Shown one piece after another: positions 1 to 10,738 of a stretch of DNA of 64,000 bases. Every line of letters starts with the position of its first letter. Positions within the stretch are counted from its first letter, which is position 1. Made by a program: the position numbers and the translations under genes. This DNA is from Misgurnus anguillicaudatus (lineage: Eukaryota > Chordata > Actinopteri > Cypriniformes > Cobitidae), in contig NC_073346.2 of NCBI RefSeq assembly GCF_027580225.2, positions 9,946,001-10,010,000 on the forward strand. The letters are read 5' to 3'. Below the pieces are notes generated by a model. The model saw nothing but the letters and a program-made list of their open reading frames with translations. It searched no databases and was not told the DNA's origin.

Positions 1-754
1 AGCAATATATCAAAGCACACATAAAATTATTCACCTGAGTAGGGATGGGCGATATTTCGGAATGTCGTGCGTATCTACGCCGGTTCCATGATAAGTAGTA
101 AATCCCCCATTGTTGTTTGTGTAAACAGCCCCTAAGTTTCTGGTGTGCTGTTATGCAAATAAACGATTGATGCAAAATGACTGGGGACTATAAAATGCCC
201 TCTCATTATTGGAACGTCATAAAAATCACTTCTATATGGTATCATGATAAACACACTAGACATTAGCAAAGTGCACATCTGTGTGTTTGCCATATTTCAA
301 AGTGCAAAAATCGATGGTGGACTGACAGATGGCAGAAAATGTGTCTTCTGTACACCCATGCATTCAGACGACACATATGCCAGTCACATTGATTTGCTGT
401 TAAGCATGCACTTAAGCACAATAATCATAAACGCTATTGAAGAGCTTCTTCTATCTTACCCAAGTCATAAACACTGGCATTTGCAAAATGTCAAGATTTA
501 ATCCATATCATTTCTTCAACAGAGGAAAAAAATACTCAACACATTTTCAGCATAATCAATCCGAGTTCTCGGCCCTAATGAAAATAATGTCTCTTGGTTG
601 ATCAATACAAACATAAAGGCATAAACTTAAGTGCAAAGTCATGCATCATGGTTCAGGGTTTGTCGATGGTGTTCCTGTAATTCTAATTTGGAAACAAACA
701 ACTTCCATAGAGGTAAATATATTTTAGTATCTTTTTATTAAAGCAGTTACTTAC
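1..754 (-). other. cdkal1: cdkal1 intron, 3' of the 755-900 exon (partial)
   Basis: This is the beginning (in minus-strand sense) of the intron that follows the exon at 755-900. It starts with a consensus GTAAGT donor at 749-754. The next expected coding segment of the family, the part after the [12 protein letters not shown] end of the exon, is not present in these 754 bases. Near 42-56 the sequence GGGATGGGCGATAT resembles the tip of a hAT-type transposon, but no partner terminus is seen. No other gene or RNA is recognisable. Confidence 0.85.
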
Positions 755-900
755 TTCTCTTTTAGGAAGTCTACGACCCGATTAAAGTCAGCACAGCAAT
801 ACTCTCTCCTCATGTCCATTAGAACGCTGTCGGACGCTGATTGGACGGGCACGTGGAGGAAGGCGTAGACTCGTGGGTGGTTCAGGATTTTTGCCATTTC
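755..900 (-). CDS. cdkal1: cdkal1 coding exon (radical-SAM domain, downstream of the 24174-24340 exon)
   Basis: This exon belongs to the CDKAL1 tRNA methylthiotransferase. The enzyme turns N6-threonylcarbamoyl-adenosine (t6A) at position 37 of tRNA-Lys(UUU) into its 2-methylthio form, using a radical-SAM cluster and a second iron-sulfur cluster, and it is anchored in the ER membrane. On the minus strand a pyrimidine-rich tract and CAG acceptor (901-903) precede the exon, and a GTAAGT donor (749-754) follows. The 146 bases encode 48 full codons beginning [14 protein letters not shown], then [17 protein letters not shown], and ending VVDFLKE plus two bases of a Lys codon. The VPVQS segment matches the conserved (L/V)P(L/V)QS motif of MiaB-like enzymes. 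The frame is fully open and the codons are GC-richer than the surroundings. Phase is 0 at the start and 2 at the end. The family was recognised from memory of the human protein. Confidence 0.95.
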
Positions 901-1804
901 CTGTCAAAGCAAGAAAGAGGATTAAGAAGAGCACGGCTATGATGTGATGGGAGGTGAAAGGGATGGACGGTGCATTTTAAATACCATTATTTGTGCCTAC
1001 TGCACAGATCTGATATGTACCTGTAGACACACATGATTTTCTTTAGACAGAGCTGAATGTTTAGATTAAAAACCCAGGAGATGGATTAGCTTGTTCCCGT
1101 CCAAATCGATTTGCCCCTCAAGGCTAAAACTAGTGTGCAATGTGCTATCATCAGTAGTAGATCAGATGACCAGATATTATATATATATAAAACACATATT
1201 ACGCTTGAAAGTGGCCAAACAAGTAAGGAATACTTAACAATCACCAAACAATTAGTCGTTCCTCAAAATCTGTATTTCATGCACAACTTGGTTTGTGCAT
1301 TTATACGGGCTGTTTAAGTATTGTTTACACTGTTTGCATAATGGCTTAAATAAAATAAATACGTTAGCAACTATTTCAGCAGGTGACGTCAGCAGCATGC
1401 GCCATAGTCTGCTTGTGAACACGCACTGAATGACCAAGGAGGAGCACAAAAGTGTTCTCGTCGCTTCATAATATGCGTTTGAACTAATGATGGCACTTGG
1501 ACCTTTTTGGCAATGTCATTCATTCTTTTCTAGGCTTGATTATGAAAATTAAACAGAAGTCTATGGGACAGTCACAACAAGCCTCCCGGTTTTCATCCAA
1601 AATATCTAAAAATGCATTCTGAAGACAATCAAAGGACTTTGTGGTCTAGAACATCACAGGGTAAGTGACTTATGATAAAATTGTAATTTTGCGGTGAACT
1701 AACCATTTAAGTCTTATTTATATTTTTGCATCAGACCTATGTGGTAGCGTCTACGCTGTTTTGGTGTGTCTATAGACGGAACTTTACTTCCAGTCTCTGT
1801 TTGT
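901..1804. other. Intronic stretch with an end fragment of a teleost repeat
   Basis: Most of 901-1550 shows no recognisable feature beyond a short TA run near 1175-1190. From about 1555 to 1709 the sequence reads like the reverse of the common fish repeat whose other end is AGTTCACCCAAAAAT: it contains CCGGTTTTCATCCAAAATAT and ends GGTGAACTAACCATTTAA. The same family is better represented at 54048-54560 and 51150-51460. Family assignment rests on remembered similarity. Confidence 0.45.
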
Positions 1805-2524
1805 TTAACCCTTAAGAGATCCTAGGGACATTTTCTGCCATTTTGATTTTGATTTTTAAACCATCTTGACTGTGATGATTGAATATAGCCCAAACTTGCC
1901 AAAGGTTAATCATTTTTGATACATTTTAGAATTTTGGTTTCATTTTTTTAAATTAGCTTAAAATGGCTAAGCTACGCAAAAACCGACACATGTGATCCTA
2001 GGGACAAAAAATGCCCCATTGAAAACCATTATAACTACCATTTTTGACCCCTATTTATCTTAACATAAACTAATACATACCTTTATGTCAATATATCATT
2101 TTGAACTACTGGCCTTGAAGTTTCAATTTTTATACTTGTCCACCAGGTGGCGCTACTTTTTACCATTTCATGCATTCATCAAAATGTCACAATTTTTGCT
2201 GTTTTCTGCGGACCGCATAGCTGCTGAAAAGATAAACCTTTAATGTTGAAAATTGGTGTGTGTGTAAAAAAAGTGTGTCTGAGTGGTAAGGGGGTGGTGG
2301 TGATGTCGGGGTGGAGTCGATGTTGAGTGGGGCAGGGGGGCATATTCAACATATCCAAATTCTTCGCTCTTTGAAGGGCACATTCTGCATTATAAACTAA
2401 TTCAGTAATAAAAACGATGAGAGGTCAGAACCGAAACAAAATCAATGTTCATTTTGGTTCTCGCTCATGTTGTTTATGCAAGTACACTGCTATAAGTATG
2501 AACAGTATAGCAGAAGTAGTAAAA

Positions 2525-3140
2525 ATGGCAAGGCATTACAGCACACACAAGGCTCCTGAAATAATCATGCATTTCAAGAGCGAGGATGGCTCCTCATCTT
2601 CCTCCGAGGATTCTGAGGTCGACACGGAGGCCTCAGAGGTAGAAGTAGACCAGCTGGAGTCTAATTCATTAGAGGGATCTTCAGAAGACTTGTCAGAAGG
2701 TGAGAGCGGAGAGGAGATTGATGAAGTGGCGGCAGGATGGACATCAAAAATTGAAAAATCTTTTGGTCTCCCACAAACATGGAGACGCTCCGCTACTTCC
2801 CAACAGCCAGAGATTTGATCCCAGGGCTCACACACTATGCCACTGCCCAAATCAGTGCCCTGACTTCAAGCTTTTCATTGATGCATGAAATCCTGCAGCA
2901 TATTGGGGCCATGACAAACCTACATGGGAGACAGTCACAGACTGGAGAGATCTTGAGACAGAGAAACTGCAGGCTTATGTGGGGCTGCTCATTCTGACCG
3001 GTGTTTACAGATAAAAAATGAATCAGCCCTCAGTCTCTGGAGTGAGAAATGAGGACAGGTCACTATCTGGGCTACGATATCCCACAAAAGTTTTCACGAC
3101 ATCAGCCGAACACTGTGGTTCGATTAATGTTAACATATTG
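2525..3140 (+). pseudogene. piggyBac transposase, N-terminal remnant
   Basis: An open frame starts at ATG 2525 (MARHYSTHKAPEII) and runs through a very acidic Ser/Glu/Asp-rich segment to a stop at 2816-2818, as in the N-terminal region of piggyBac-family transposases. Similarity continues after frameshifts. One frame near 2880-2935 reads EILQHIGAMTNLHGRQ. Another near 2949-3012 reads LETEKLQAYVGLLILTGVYR and then hits a stop. Both are typical of the start of the DDE_Tnp_1_7 transposase domain. The catalytic aspartates are not present, because the coding sequence is lost at about 3140 where the tandem array begins. It cannot encode an active enzyme. Confidence 0.8.
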
Positions 3141-4790
3141 GCATTTAAAGGGTTAAAATTTCCACAAATTTAATTAAAATTTGACATGTATGTTTCAGGA
3201 ATTAGTGTTAAAAGATTTAATAGTTTAAAAAGGAAAAAAATGATTGATGTATGATATTTTTAGAGCAGTTTTTGGGAAGGTGTCATTTTGGCCTTAGGAT
3301 CATTTTGGCCTTAGGAAGTGTGAGTTTTGTATAAAATCTGTCCCTGTTAAAAAAATAACAATGCCTTTAAATCAAAGTTACTACCAATCTTTAACCCATC
3401 CTAGGGTCTAATAATAATTATAATCAAATGGTAGTTCAAATGTTTTTTTTGGGGAAAATATTTAGATTTTTGTTTTTTTCTGTTAAAAAAACATGGGTTA
3501 ATGTAAACAAACTGGCATGTAAAGGGTTAAAATTTCCACAAATTTAATTAATATTTCATATGTATGTTTCAGTCAGAAGTAGTTCTAAAAGACTGAATCA
3601 TTTAAAGTGTAAAAAAAATGTTGACATATGATATTTTTAGAGCAATTTTTAGGAAGGTGTCATTTTGTGGCCTTAGGAACACTTAAGGAAGTTTTTTATA
3701 AAATCTGACCTTGTTCAAAAAATAACAATGCATGAAAATTAATGTTGCTACCAATCTTTGACCCATCTCAGGGTATAATAATAACAATAATCACATGGTG
3801 GTTCAAATGTGTTTTTTGGAAAATATTTAGTTTTTTTGTTTTTTCTGTTAAAAAAACATGGGCTAATGTAAACAAACAGGCATATAAAGGGTTAAAATTT
3901 TCACAAATTATATTAATATTTGATATGTATGTTTCAGGCAGAAGTAGTTTTAAAAGACTGAATCGTTTAAAGTGGAAAAAAATATTGATGTATGATATTT
4001 TTAGAGCAGTTTTGGGAGGGTGACATTTTGTGGCCTTAGGAACACAAGTGTGAGTTTTTTATAAAATCTGACTCTGTTCAAAAAATAACAATGCATTAAA
4101 ATCAATGTTGCTACCAATCTTTGACCCATCCCAGGGTCTAATAATTAAAATAATCAAATGGTAGTTCAAAAGTTTTTTTTTGGAAAATATTTAGTTTTTT
4201 GGTTTTTTCCTGTTAAAAAAACAGGGGTTAATATAAACAAAATGGCATATAAAGGGTTAAAATTTTCACAAATCTAATTAATATTTGATATGTATGTTTC
4301 AAGCAGAAGTAGTTTTACAAGACTGAATCGTTTAAAGTGGGAAAAAATATTGATGTATGATATTTTAGAGAGGTTTTTGGGAAGGTGACATTTTCTGTCC
4401 TTAGGATCACAAGTGTGAGTTTTTTACAAAATTTGACCCTGTTCAAAAAGTAACAATGCATCAAAATAAAATTTGCCACCAATCTTTGACCCATCCCAGG
4501 GTCTAATAATTAAAATAATCAAATGGTAGTTCAAAAGTTTTTTTTGGAAAATATTTTGTTTTTTTGTTTTTTCCTGTTAAAAAAACAGGGGTTAATGTAA
4601 ACAAAATGGCATATAAAGGGTTAAAATTTTCACAAATCTAATTAATATTTTATATGTATGTTTCAAGCAGAAGTAGTTTTACAAGACTGAATCGTTTAAA
4701 GTGGGAAAAAATATTGATGTATGATATTTTAGAGCAGTTTTTGGGAAGGTGACATTTTCTGTCCTTAGGAACACATACGTAAGTTTTTTT
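3140..4790. repeat. ~365-bp tandem array inside the piggyBac element (about 4.5 units)
   Basis: The phrase GGCATNTAAAGGGTTAAAATTT recurs with its GCAT core at 3141, 3515, 3880, 4245 and 4610, giving spacings of 374, 365, 365 and 365. Each unit also contains GTATGTTTCA, GATATTTTTAGAGCAGTTTT, a CCTTAGGA block and CAATCTTTGACCCATC. The last unit is cut off by the right terminal repeat. Later units resemble each other more than the first, which suggests stepwise expansion. No coding potential is convincing. Confidence 0.9.
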
Positions 4791-4894
4791 AAGGATCTCT
4801 TGAGGGTTAATAGTCTGACTTGCTAAACTATACTCTGGAATTTGCAACAAATTGTATCGCTTTATGCGATATACAATAAAACTAGTACTCGTAT

Positions 4895-5147
4895 TTAAAG
4901 GAACAGTATGTAAGAAATGTATATCAATTAATCATAAAATGACCCTGATATGTCACTAGACATTAAGAAATCATTTTCATTTCAAGTACTTATATCACTG
5001 ACAACACTAGTCTGGCAAGGATATTGTCATTTAAAAAGTGGAGTTGCACCCCTCAACGGATGTTTATGTTGTCATTTTGGGTATTGGCAACCAGTTGTGT
5101 GATTGCAATACCAGTTTTGACCACAATCCTACATACTGTTCCTTTAA
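4895..5147. mobile_element. TTAA-flanked MITE, AGGAACAGTATGTA family
   Basis: TTAA at 4895-4898 and 5144-5147 flanks a 245-bp segment. Its ends are inverted: AGGAACAGTATGTA on the left and TACATACTGTTCCT on the right. The TTAA duplication points to a piggyBac- or Kolobok-type transposase acting in trans. No coding capacity is present. Related but distinct elements occur at 50020-50454 and possibly 35925-36255. Confidence 0.85.
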
Positions 5148-7082
5148 AATAAAAAAGCGCTCGTAACACAACAACATTGATGAAAAGAGCAACATCAGTA
5201 CAGCCTCAATATAAATGTATGGTGATTTTGTCAGTTAAATAAAGAGCTAATTGGTTAACAAAAGGAGTTACTGGGTCATGGGTCTTTACTGGGTTGTGTT
5301 TAGTCACTATTTTACAGACAACAGATAATTTTAAACAGATAATAAAAGTAGAATTCAGTTGTGTTAAAATGCAATATAATGTGACAGATCAAAGATTAAA
5401 ACCCAACGCAATGACGTCACATATATGCTAATCGCCATGTGACGTCATCACCACCACAGTCTCTCAAAATCCTGTGGGAAAAACTGTGATATAGTACACA
5501 TTTTACACAGTAACGTTAGCTCAGTGTAGATTTTGATACGCTTTAGCTATGAATTGAACTAAGGTACTGTTTATTTTGCTTGTTTTTAAGAAATAAACTA
5601 CCCAAAGGACTTTGTTGTTATTGATTTTTAGTGGAGTTTACCGGAAGTAACGTTTGTTCCACAAAAGCCGTTTGTTTATGTTGTTACTGCTGAAACCGTC
5701 TATACACGCTTGACAATCCAGTCCAGTGGCTACAGCTGTGGGTTTTAGGTTAAACTGCTGATGCATCGCTGCAGTCCTGCCACATGATGTGACCAATATA
5801 TGCAAACATGTTATTTCATCATAAACGCTGCGTCATCTGTGAATCATCAGAAAAGTGCCTGCATTTACCACATCAGATGCAGTTTACAACAGAAGAATAC
5901 TGGCCATGCTAAGTTTTTTTAAATATTTGAAACCCTGGGAAGTGAGAATGTCAAGTTTCCATTTCAATAAACTGTTCCATACTAAATCTTTGGGAGCCCA
6001 AAGGGACCCATTTAACTTTTGCTTTAATTATCTGGATCTCAGGGGTTCGCTGGTAACCGGGTATATTTTCTTCAAAAGTGGAATACAGTACCTAGAAAGA
6101 CAATTGAGGGCCAGACTAAAAATAATTTAATTAATTAGACGACATTTTTATTTTGTATATCATTGAAGATTCATAGCTCAATGTTCCAGACATGTGCAAA
6201 TAGGAGCCTATGAATAGCCCACAAATATATAAGTGCAAGAACGTATTCTATACATTGTGTCCTAAGTCCACCAGTTAATCTAATAACTTCTTATATACAC
6301 ATTCAAACTAAAAAACACAAAGTGTGAACAGAATAAAGTAAAATCAAATGAAAAATCGAAAGAGAGACACAGATTGAGTTGAGGCTGAACTGAATTAATT
6401 TCCTGATATTAAAGTTTAGAGAAAGAAAGCTGTTAACGTATTACAAGCTGTCTGGTAGCCGTAATCACCATTTAAAAACATCATTATGCCAAATTTCTTA
6501 TCATCGCCCATGGAAAAATAAGTAGAGGAGAAGGGAGGAGAGGCATAACATTTTATCCCCAGTCTTTTTCTGAGAAATTGTTGATTGCGGGTTATCATCA
6601 CAATTAAAATCCATTGTGTGAGTGGAGCCCCCCGAACGCACACCCCTCCCCTGTTCGTCTCATCTGTTCTCTTGTGCCTCTCTGTATGGGGTTCGACATT
6701 AAAGGATCAAAATTAAAATAATTAATTAGTTTAAAGAATGGCGACTGATTGGTTAGTGGAGATAAATTGGGCCCGCTTGCACTGGGACATGTAAAGGATC
6801 TCACTGAATTAACACCACACGTGTCACGTCGCACAAACGGGAGGGGTGGCACATAACACGGTGTGACTGGGGTGAGAGACTGAGTCTGTCCAAACCCTCG
6901 CATGTGCGTCCAAATACACACCAATCTAGAGGTTTACAACTTTAGGAGGAGAACTCTTGCTTTCAAATAAACAAAGAAGAAAAGTGGGGATTGTAAGATG
7001 ATGTTGTAATATAATAATTAAGCACTACACAAATAAGAATGTGTGCTAATTCAAGAGTTAGCGTAGACAAACTCCCAAATAC
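5148..7082. other. Intronic stretch without recognised genes
   Basis: I see no gene here. The part from about 5400 to 5760 contains two TGACGTCA-like CRE sites (5413 and 5442 region), but it may itself be old repeat: CCGGAAGTAACG and ACCGTCTATAC near 5650-5710 partly mirror 1755-1795 on the other side of the piggyBac element. The part from about 6690 to 6870 is repeat-free and rich in TAATTA-type sites, with a CACGTG-like site near 6818; it is a weak candidate for regulatory DNA. Short ORFs here look like chance. Confidence 0.4.
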
Positions 7083-7855
7083 AACTGAACAGTTGAATAG
7101 TTCAGATGTAAAACCCATCTGAAGCGTTTTCTTGTGAATAAGCATTTTTATCAGGCTCTTATGTTAAGGTTTAGTAATTTTACTTTAATAGCAATGAAAA
7201 GGTTATTAGTCAGTTTCTAAAATGCCTTATTTTCACAAATCTCACTTTAAGTGATTTCATTGGGTGTTAACAAATTTGACTGTCTTTTGCTGCAAAACCC
7301 TCTAAATACATGCAAGCTTTTTGGGCAAAAACCTCCCACTCTGAGGACTTTGCTAAAAAATCAATGTGGTGTTTAGCAGATTCTCCCAATAAACCAGTAC
7401 CGTATTTTCCGGCTTATAAGTCGATTCGGAGTATAAGTCGCATTAGTCAAAAAATGCGTCACGAAGAGGAAAAAACATATATAAGTCGCACTGGACTATA
7501 AGTTGCATTTATTTAGAAAATTATTATTCTTTTTGGGGTCATTTTGTTTGTGAAGTCTTTCTCCGTTGTTTTTTAAGTTAATGTTTCAGTAGTAACAGAG
7601 TTTTTTTCAGGGGAAGGCTACAGGAGAAACACATAGTGACATCTCATGGCTGTAGACGTTAATGTTTTCCTTTGGTTCATGTTAGTCAGTATGAATAAAT
7701 TTTGACATATAAGTTGCACTTGACTATAACTCACAGAACCAGCCAAACTATGAAAAAAGTGTGACTTATAGTCCGGAAAATACAGTATTTTCGCATGGCC
7801 TGAGGCCAGAATTAAGCAGATTTGGAGCGAAAGTATTTGACGAACGTATATGTGA
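7083..7855 (+). repeat. Dispersed repeat, copy A (interrupted by a MITE)
   Basis: This copy shares several blocks with those at 12006-12165 and (reversed) 26203-27430. The blocks are CAGATG(C/T)AAAACCC near the left end, CGTTTTCTTGTGAATAAGCAT, GAGGACTTTGCTAAAAA, and GATTTGGAGCGAAAGTATTT at the right end. A 390-bp MITE lies inside at 7398-7787. The family is clearly dispersed and has no coding capacity that I can see. Its class is unknown to me; no target duplication could be fixed. Confidence 0.65.
7398..7787. mobile_element. 390-bp MITE with GTATTTTCCGG termini
   Basis: Inverted ends are TACCGTATTTTCCGGCTTAT on the left and, read in reverse complement, TACTGTATTTTCCGGACTAT on the right. Both borders carry TA, compatible with a TA-targeting (Tc1/mariner-like) source. 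The interior repeats the phrase (G/T)ATAAGT(C/T)GCA several times, characteristic of a widespread vertebrate MITE. It is inserted in dispersed repeat copy A, so it is younger than that repeat. No ORF of note. Confidence 0.8.
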
Positions 7856-7924
7856 CCCGAGAGCATTCACCTAGGGTTCGATTCACGATTTTACATTTCC
7901 TTTGTTGTGTAAGTGTGTATGAGT

Positions 7925-8177
7925 ACATGAAGAGTTTCGTTGCAAAACGAGATAAATCCATTTTTAACATTTTTGTCAAAACATGTATATTATTATGTTA
8001 TCATGTTATTATTTTGTTTTATGGTGCTACTTAGCTGTATTTTTTATGAAGTTATGAAGGTTTAAATCAAAACAAACCAACTGCAGTTGAATTGATATTA
8101 ATTGGAATTCACAACCAAAAAACGAGATTTCTGAAAAAAAACGGAGTTATCTCGTTTTGGAACGAAACTCTTCACAT
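7925..8177. mobile_element. Short TIR element, GAAGAGTTT family, 4-bp target duplication
   Basis: A 245-bp segment (7929-8173) begins GAAGAGTTTCGTTGCAAAAC and ends with the near-exact inverse ATCTCGTTTTGGAACGAAAC followed by TCTTC. It is flanked by ACAT on both sides (7925-7928 and 8174-8177). A longer relative with the same ends is at 44522-45538, flanked by AAAT. The match of a 4-bp duplication in two independent copies supports a real transposon family. I do not recognise the superfamily. Confidence 0.8.
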
Positions 8178-10613
8178 GTTAACGAAAGTAAACGATGACG
8201 CGAGTTATCATCTCCAACGTAAATCTCTTTTCTTGGACTATAATAAACACACGGATTGTAGGCAACGGTTTTCTTCCTGGACCTGTTGACGTGGACAAGA
8301 CCGAGATTATCATAATTACTCCCGCTTTGACTCGCAGCATGTAAGTTAACTCCTGTTACCATTGCATTGTGAGCGAATCTTTCAAACATGGTAAAGAGCG
8401 TCACATTTCCGGCTGATGTCAGGTCTATTCAGGCCAATCACAACGTACAGATTAGCTGGCCAATCAGGGACACAGAGCTTTTCATAAGTGCGTTTCAGGA
8501 AAAGAGTAACATTCTGTCTCTTTTTTGAAACCAATATTGTTAAAAGGTCATTCTTACAGTCACCACCAGGATTTTCCGCAATGGCGCTAGTTTTTTTCGT
8601 TTGTGTGAAAATTGCCACTCACAATCCACCAAGTAAACCAACTATGTATTTAGGTCTGCCGCCTTGTTACACATCACACAAATGAGAGAGAGAGAGGGAA
8701 GAAAATATTGGGTCTGATTGGCGAATAAATAGGGTTTAGATTTACATTGTAAGTGTGACCAAGTTTGAAACGTATACATCTCAGATTGTTGTGAAGTAAA
8801 CACGTGAACGCAGCATCTGAATACATGGAAATACTGTACATGCAAGTTAATCACCATAATTTAGATAGAAGATCACATATGTATAAATCAAGATCGTGAT
8901 TCTTTTTTGATTAATCGTGCACACCAACCGACCATCCCTTGAAATATACCATTTTATAGGCTATTTGCAACAGTAACCTATGAAGACTTACAACGACAAA
9001 TCCTCGAACGCTTGTGTTGCACAAACCAAGAACAATATCCTGTCCTTTGCAAACCACAATAACAAAGAACCAATAACACCAACAACCCCCAATCTAAGTC
9101 CATCACTCATGCTTAAATACATGCCCATCATCAAATTGAAAATCTCATTGGAATGCACTTAAAGTAGAGTCACTATAATTCACCCTCTCAAATGTGGAAG
9201 ATGCGATTATGCAGATTGCTGGTTGTGTCAACCAAAATGAGAGAGAGGGAGGAGAAAAAACACATCTGAAGTGTTGAATATTCAATCTAAAGATACGCTT
9301 TGGATTAGCTTTGGATAAAAATAAAAAGCGTAAACACAGCTTTAATTTCCGACCAAAACCAGAAATTGCTCAGGAATATTAGATCTGATCGAGCTGTGAT
9401 AAATGCAGACCTGTTAATTAAAAAAACAAAAAAGTAATTATTCTTCATGTTTCTCTTGTTTTCTACATGCCCGCAAATTGTCGCCCAAAGCAATTTCGCT
9501 TAATACGGATGCCATTTACTCAAGGTAAATATTCATTTATGTGGCCATGCTAATGTGGCCCGGGATCTCATTAGAGAAAGACAATAAGGAGCTTCCCATG
9601 ATTCCAATCAACCAATCCCACATCTGTGTGGATGCTGAAGGGGCGGGATAATGCCAGATGGCATTCAACCTGAGTGACAACCAAGCAGAGGAGGAGGAGA
9701 GAGATTTATACAGAGGCGTGTCATTGTCTCTCCTTCCTTCTCTCTGTGACCCATGAGCATCATTTATCAGGATCATGTTATATGCTGCAGACCTGTTAAT
9801 GACTGTACACCTGCGTATGGTGGTCAGGACTAATCCCCGAGGCCAGGCCATAACACTGCACTTAAAGACATTAAGGCAGCACTACATCTTATAAATACAT
9901 TTAGACCTCATCTCTGAATCACAACCCTGAAATTCATGTGGAATATGACAGGAGCAGGAAGTCATATACCAGATTTTATTGCAGATGAACTTTTAAAGAT
10001 TAATGCTTAGGGGCAGGACTCCTCAATGACTCTTAGGGGCCAGATTATCCAGATGAAAATTTAGAGCCAAAGGCAAGAAAACACCCAGGACTGGTGGTCA
10101 GTCCATTTTAGGACTAGCACGCACAGACCAAACAACACACAAATGTTTTATTCCCACATACAATTTGGAGTCCTATATCAACATAACCTGAACTGTGGGA
10201 GAAACATTGGCAAGTTTTTGGTTTTAATAAGGTGAACATCTGCCCATCCCAAAATTTTGATCTTTGAGGTGAAGCATTTGGATTTATTTTGATATATTAT
10301 TGGATTTTTCTTGTTCGCTGTTTTTTCGTAGCAACACTAGTGGAGCGCTCATGCCTCTGTCATTTTCTCCACCGCGCACACACGACTTTTTCCCCTTCTA
10401 GGCATTTATTTTTTCAAAAAAGAGACTTGTCATGTACATGATGCACATTTAAATACTTCATTAACGACTACTTGTTCAGTTCGGTTATGTTTACACTATG
10501 CAGAGTTTCTTCGAAAGTAAGCTGGAAACTTTGTTGCTATGAGTTGACAATGGTATCCATAGACATGTATAACATAGATGCCACAGTGATAGATCAATCA
10601 CGGGATACAGTCT
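8178..10613. other. Intronic stretch, mostly unassigned
   Basis: No gene was found. Around 8880-8940 the sequence GATTAATCGTGCACACCAAC followed by CGACCATCCCTT looks like the right tip of a hAT-like transposon, so 8178-8940 may be its interior; no left tip was identified. The part from about 9490 to 9860 is repeat-free, with TAAT-rich and CCAAT-like sites (for example AATCAACCAATCCC near 9604) and could be conserved regulatory DNA. The remainder shows nothing specific. Confidence 0.4.
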
Positions 10614-10738
10614 TTAAAGGAACACTCAATTTTTTTGAACGACGAGACCGGCTGAATGGATCCCAAAACTGTAAAAATCAAATGTTTAGGGGAGCTGGAA
10701 AATGAGCATATTTTCAAAAAAGTGGAGTGTCCCTTTAA
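10614..10738. mobile_element. TTAA-flanked MITE, internally deleted
   Basis: TTAA at 10614-10617 and 10735-10738 encloses 117 bp. The inverted ends are AGGAACACTCAATTTTTTTG and, reading the right end in reverse complement, AGGGACACTCCACTTTTTTG. This is a short version of a family very common in cyprinids. The middle (GCTGAATGGATCCCAAAAC) also fits that family. It is an internal-deletion derivative with no coding capacity. Confidence 0.85.

Larger units (their letters stand above)
1805..4810 (+). mobile_element. piggyBac-type (Looper-like) element, internally rearranged
   Basis: The element is bounded by TTAA at 1805-1808 and 4807-4810. Immediately inside are inverted termini: CCCTTAAGAGATCCT on the left, and the reverse complement of the right end, CCCTCAAGAGATCCT, with 14 of 15 matching. 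TTAA target sites and CCC-starting inverted ends are the piggyBac signature. The left third holds a decayed transposase start (2525-3140). The rest of the coding region is missing, and a 365-bp tandem array fills the space to the right end. It is therefore not autonomous. The Looper label is by resemblance of the protein start and termini to fish Looper elements and is an inference. Confidence 0.88.

Noticed and set aside
7872..7885. GGTTCGATTC, resembling a tRNA/SINE B box
   Set aside because: No A box at the right distance upstream and no cloverleaf can be drawn.
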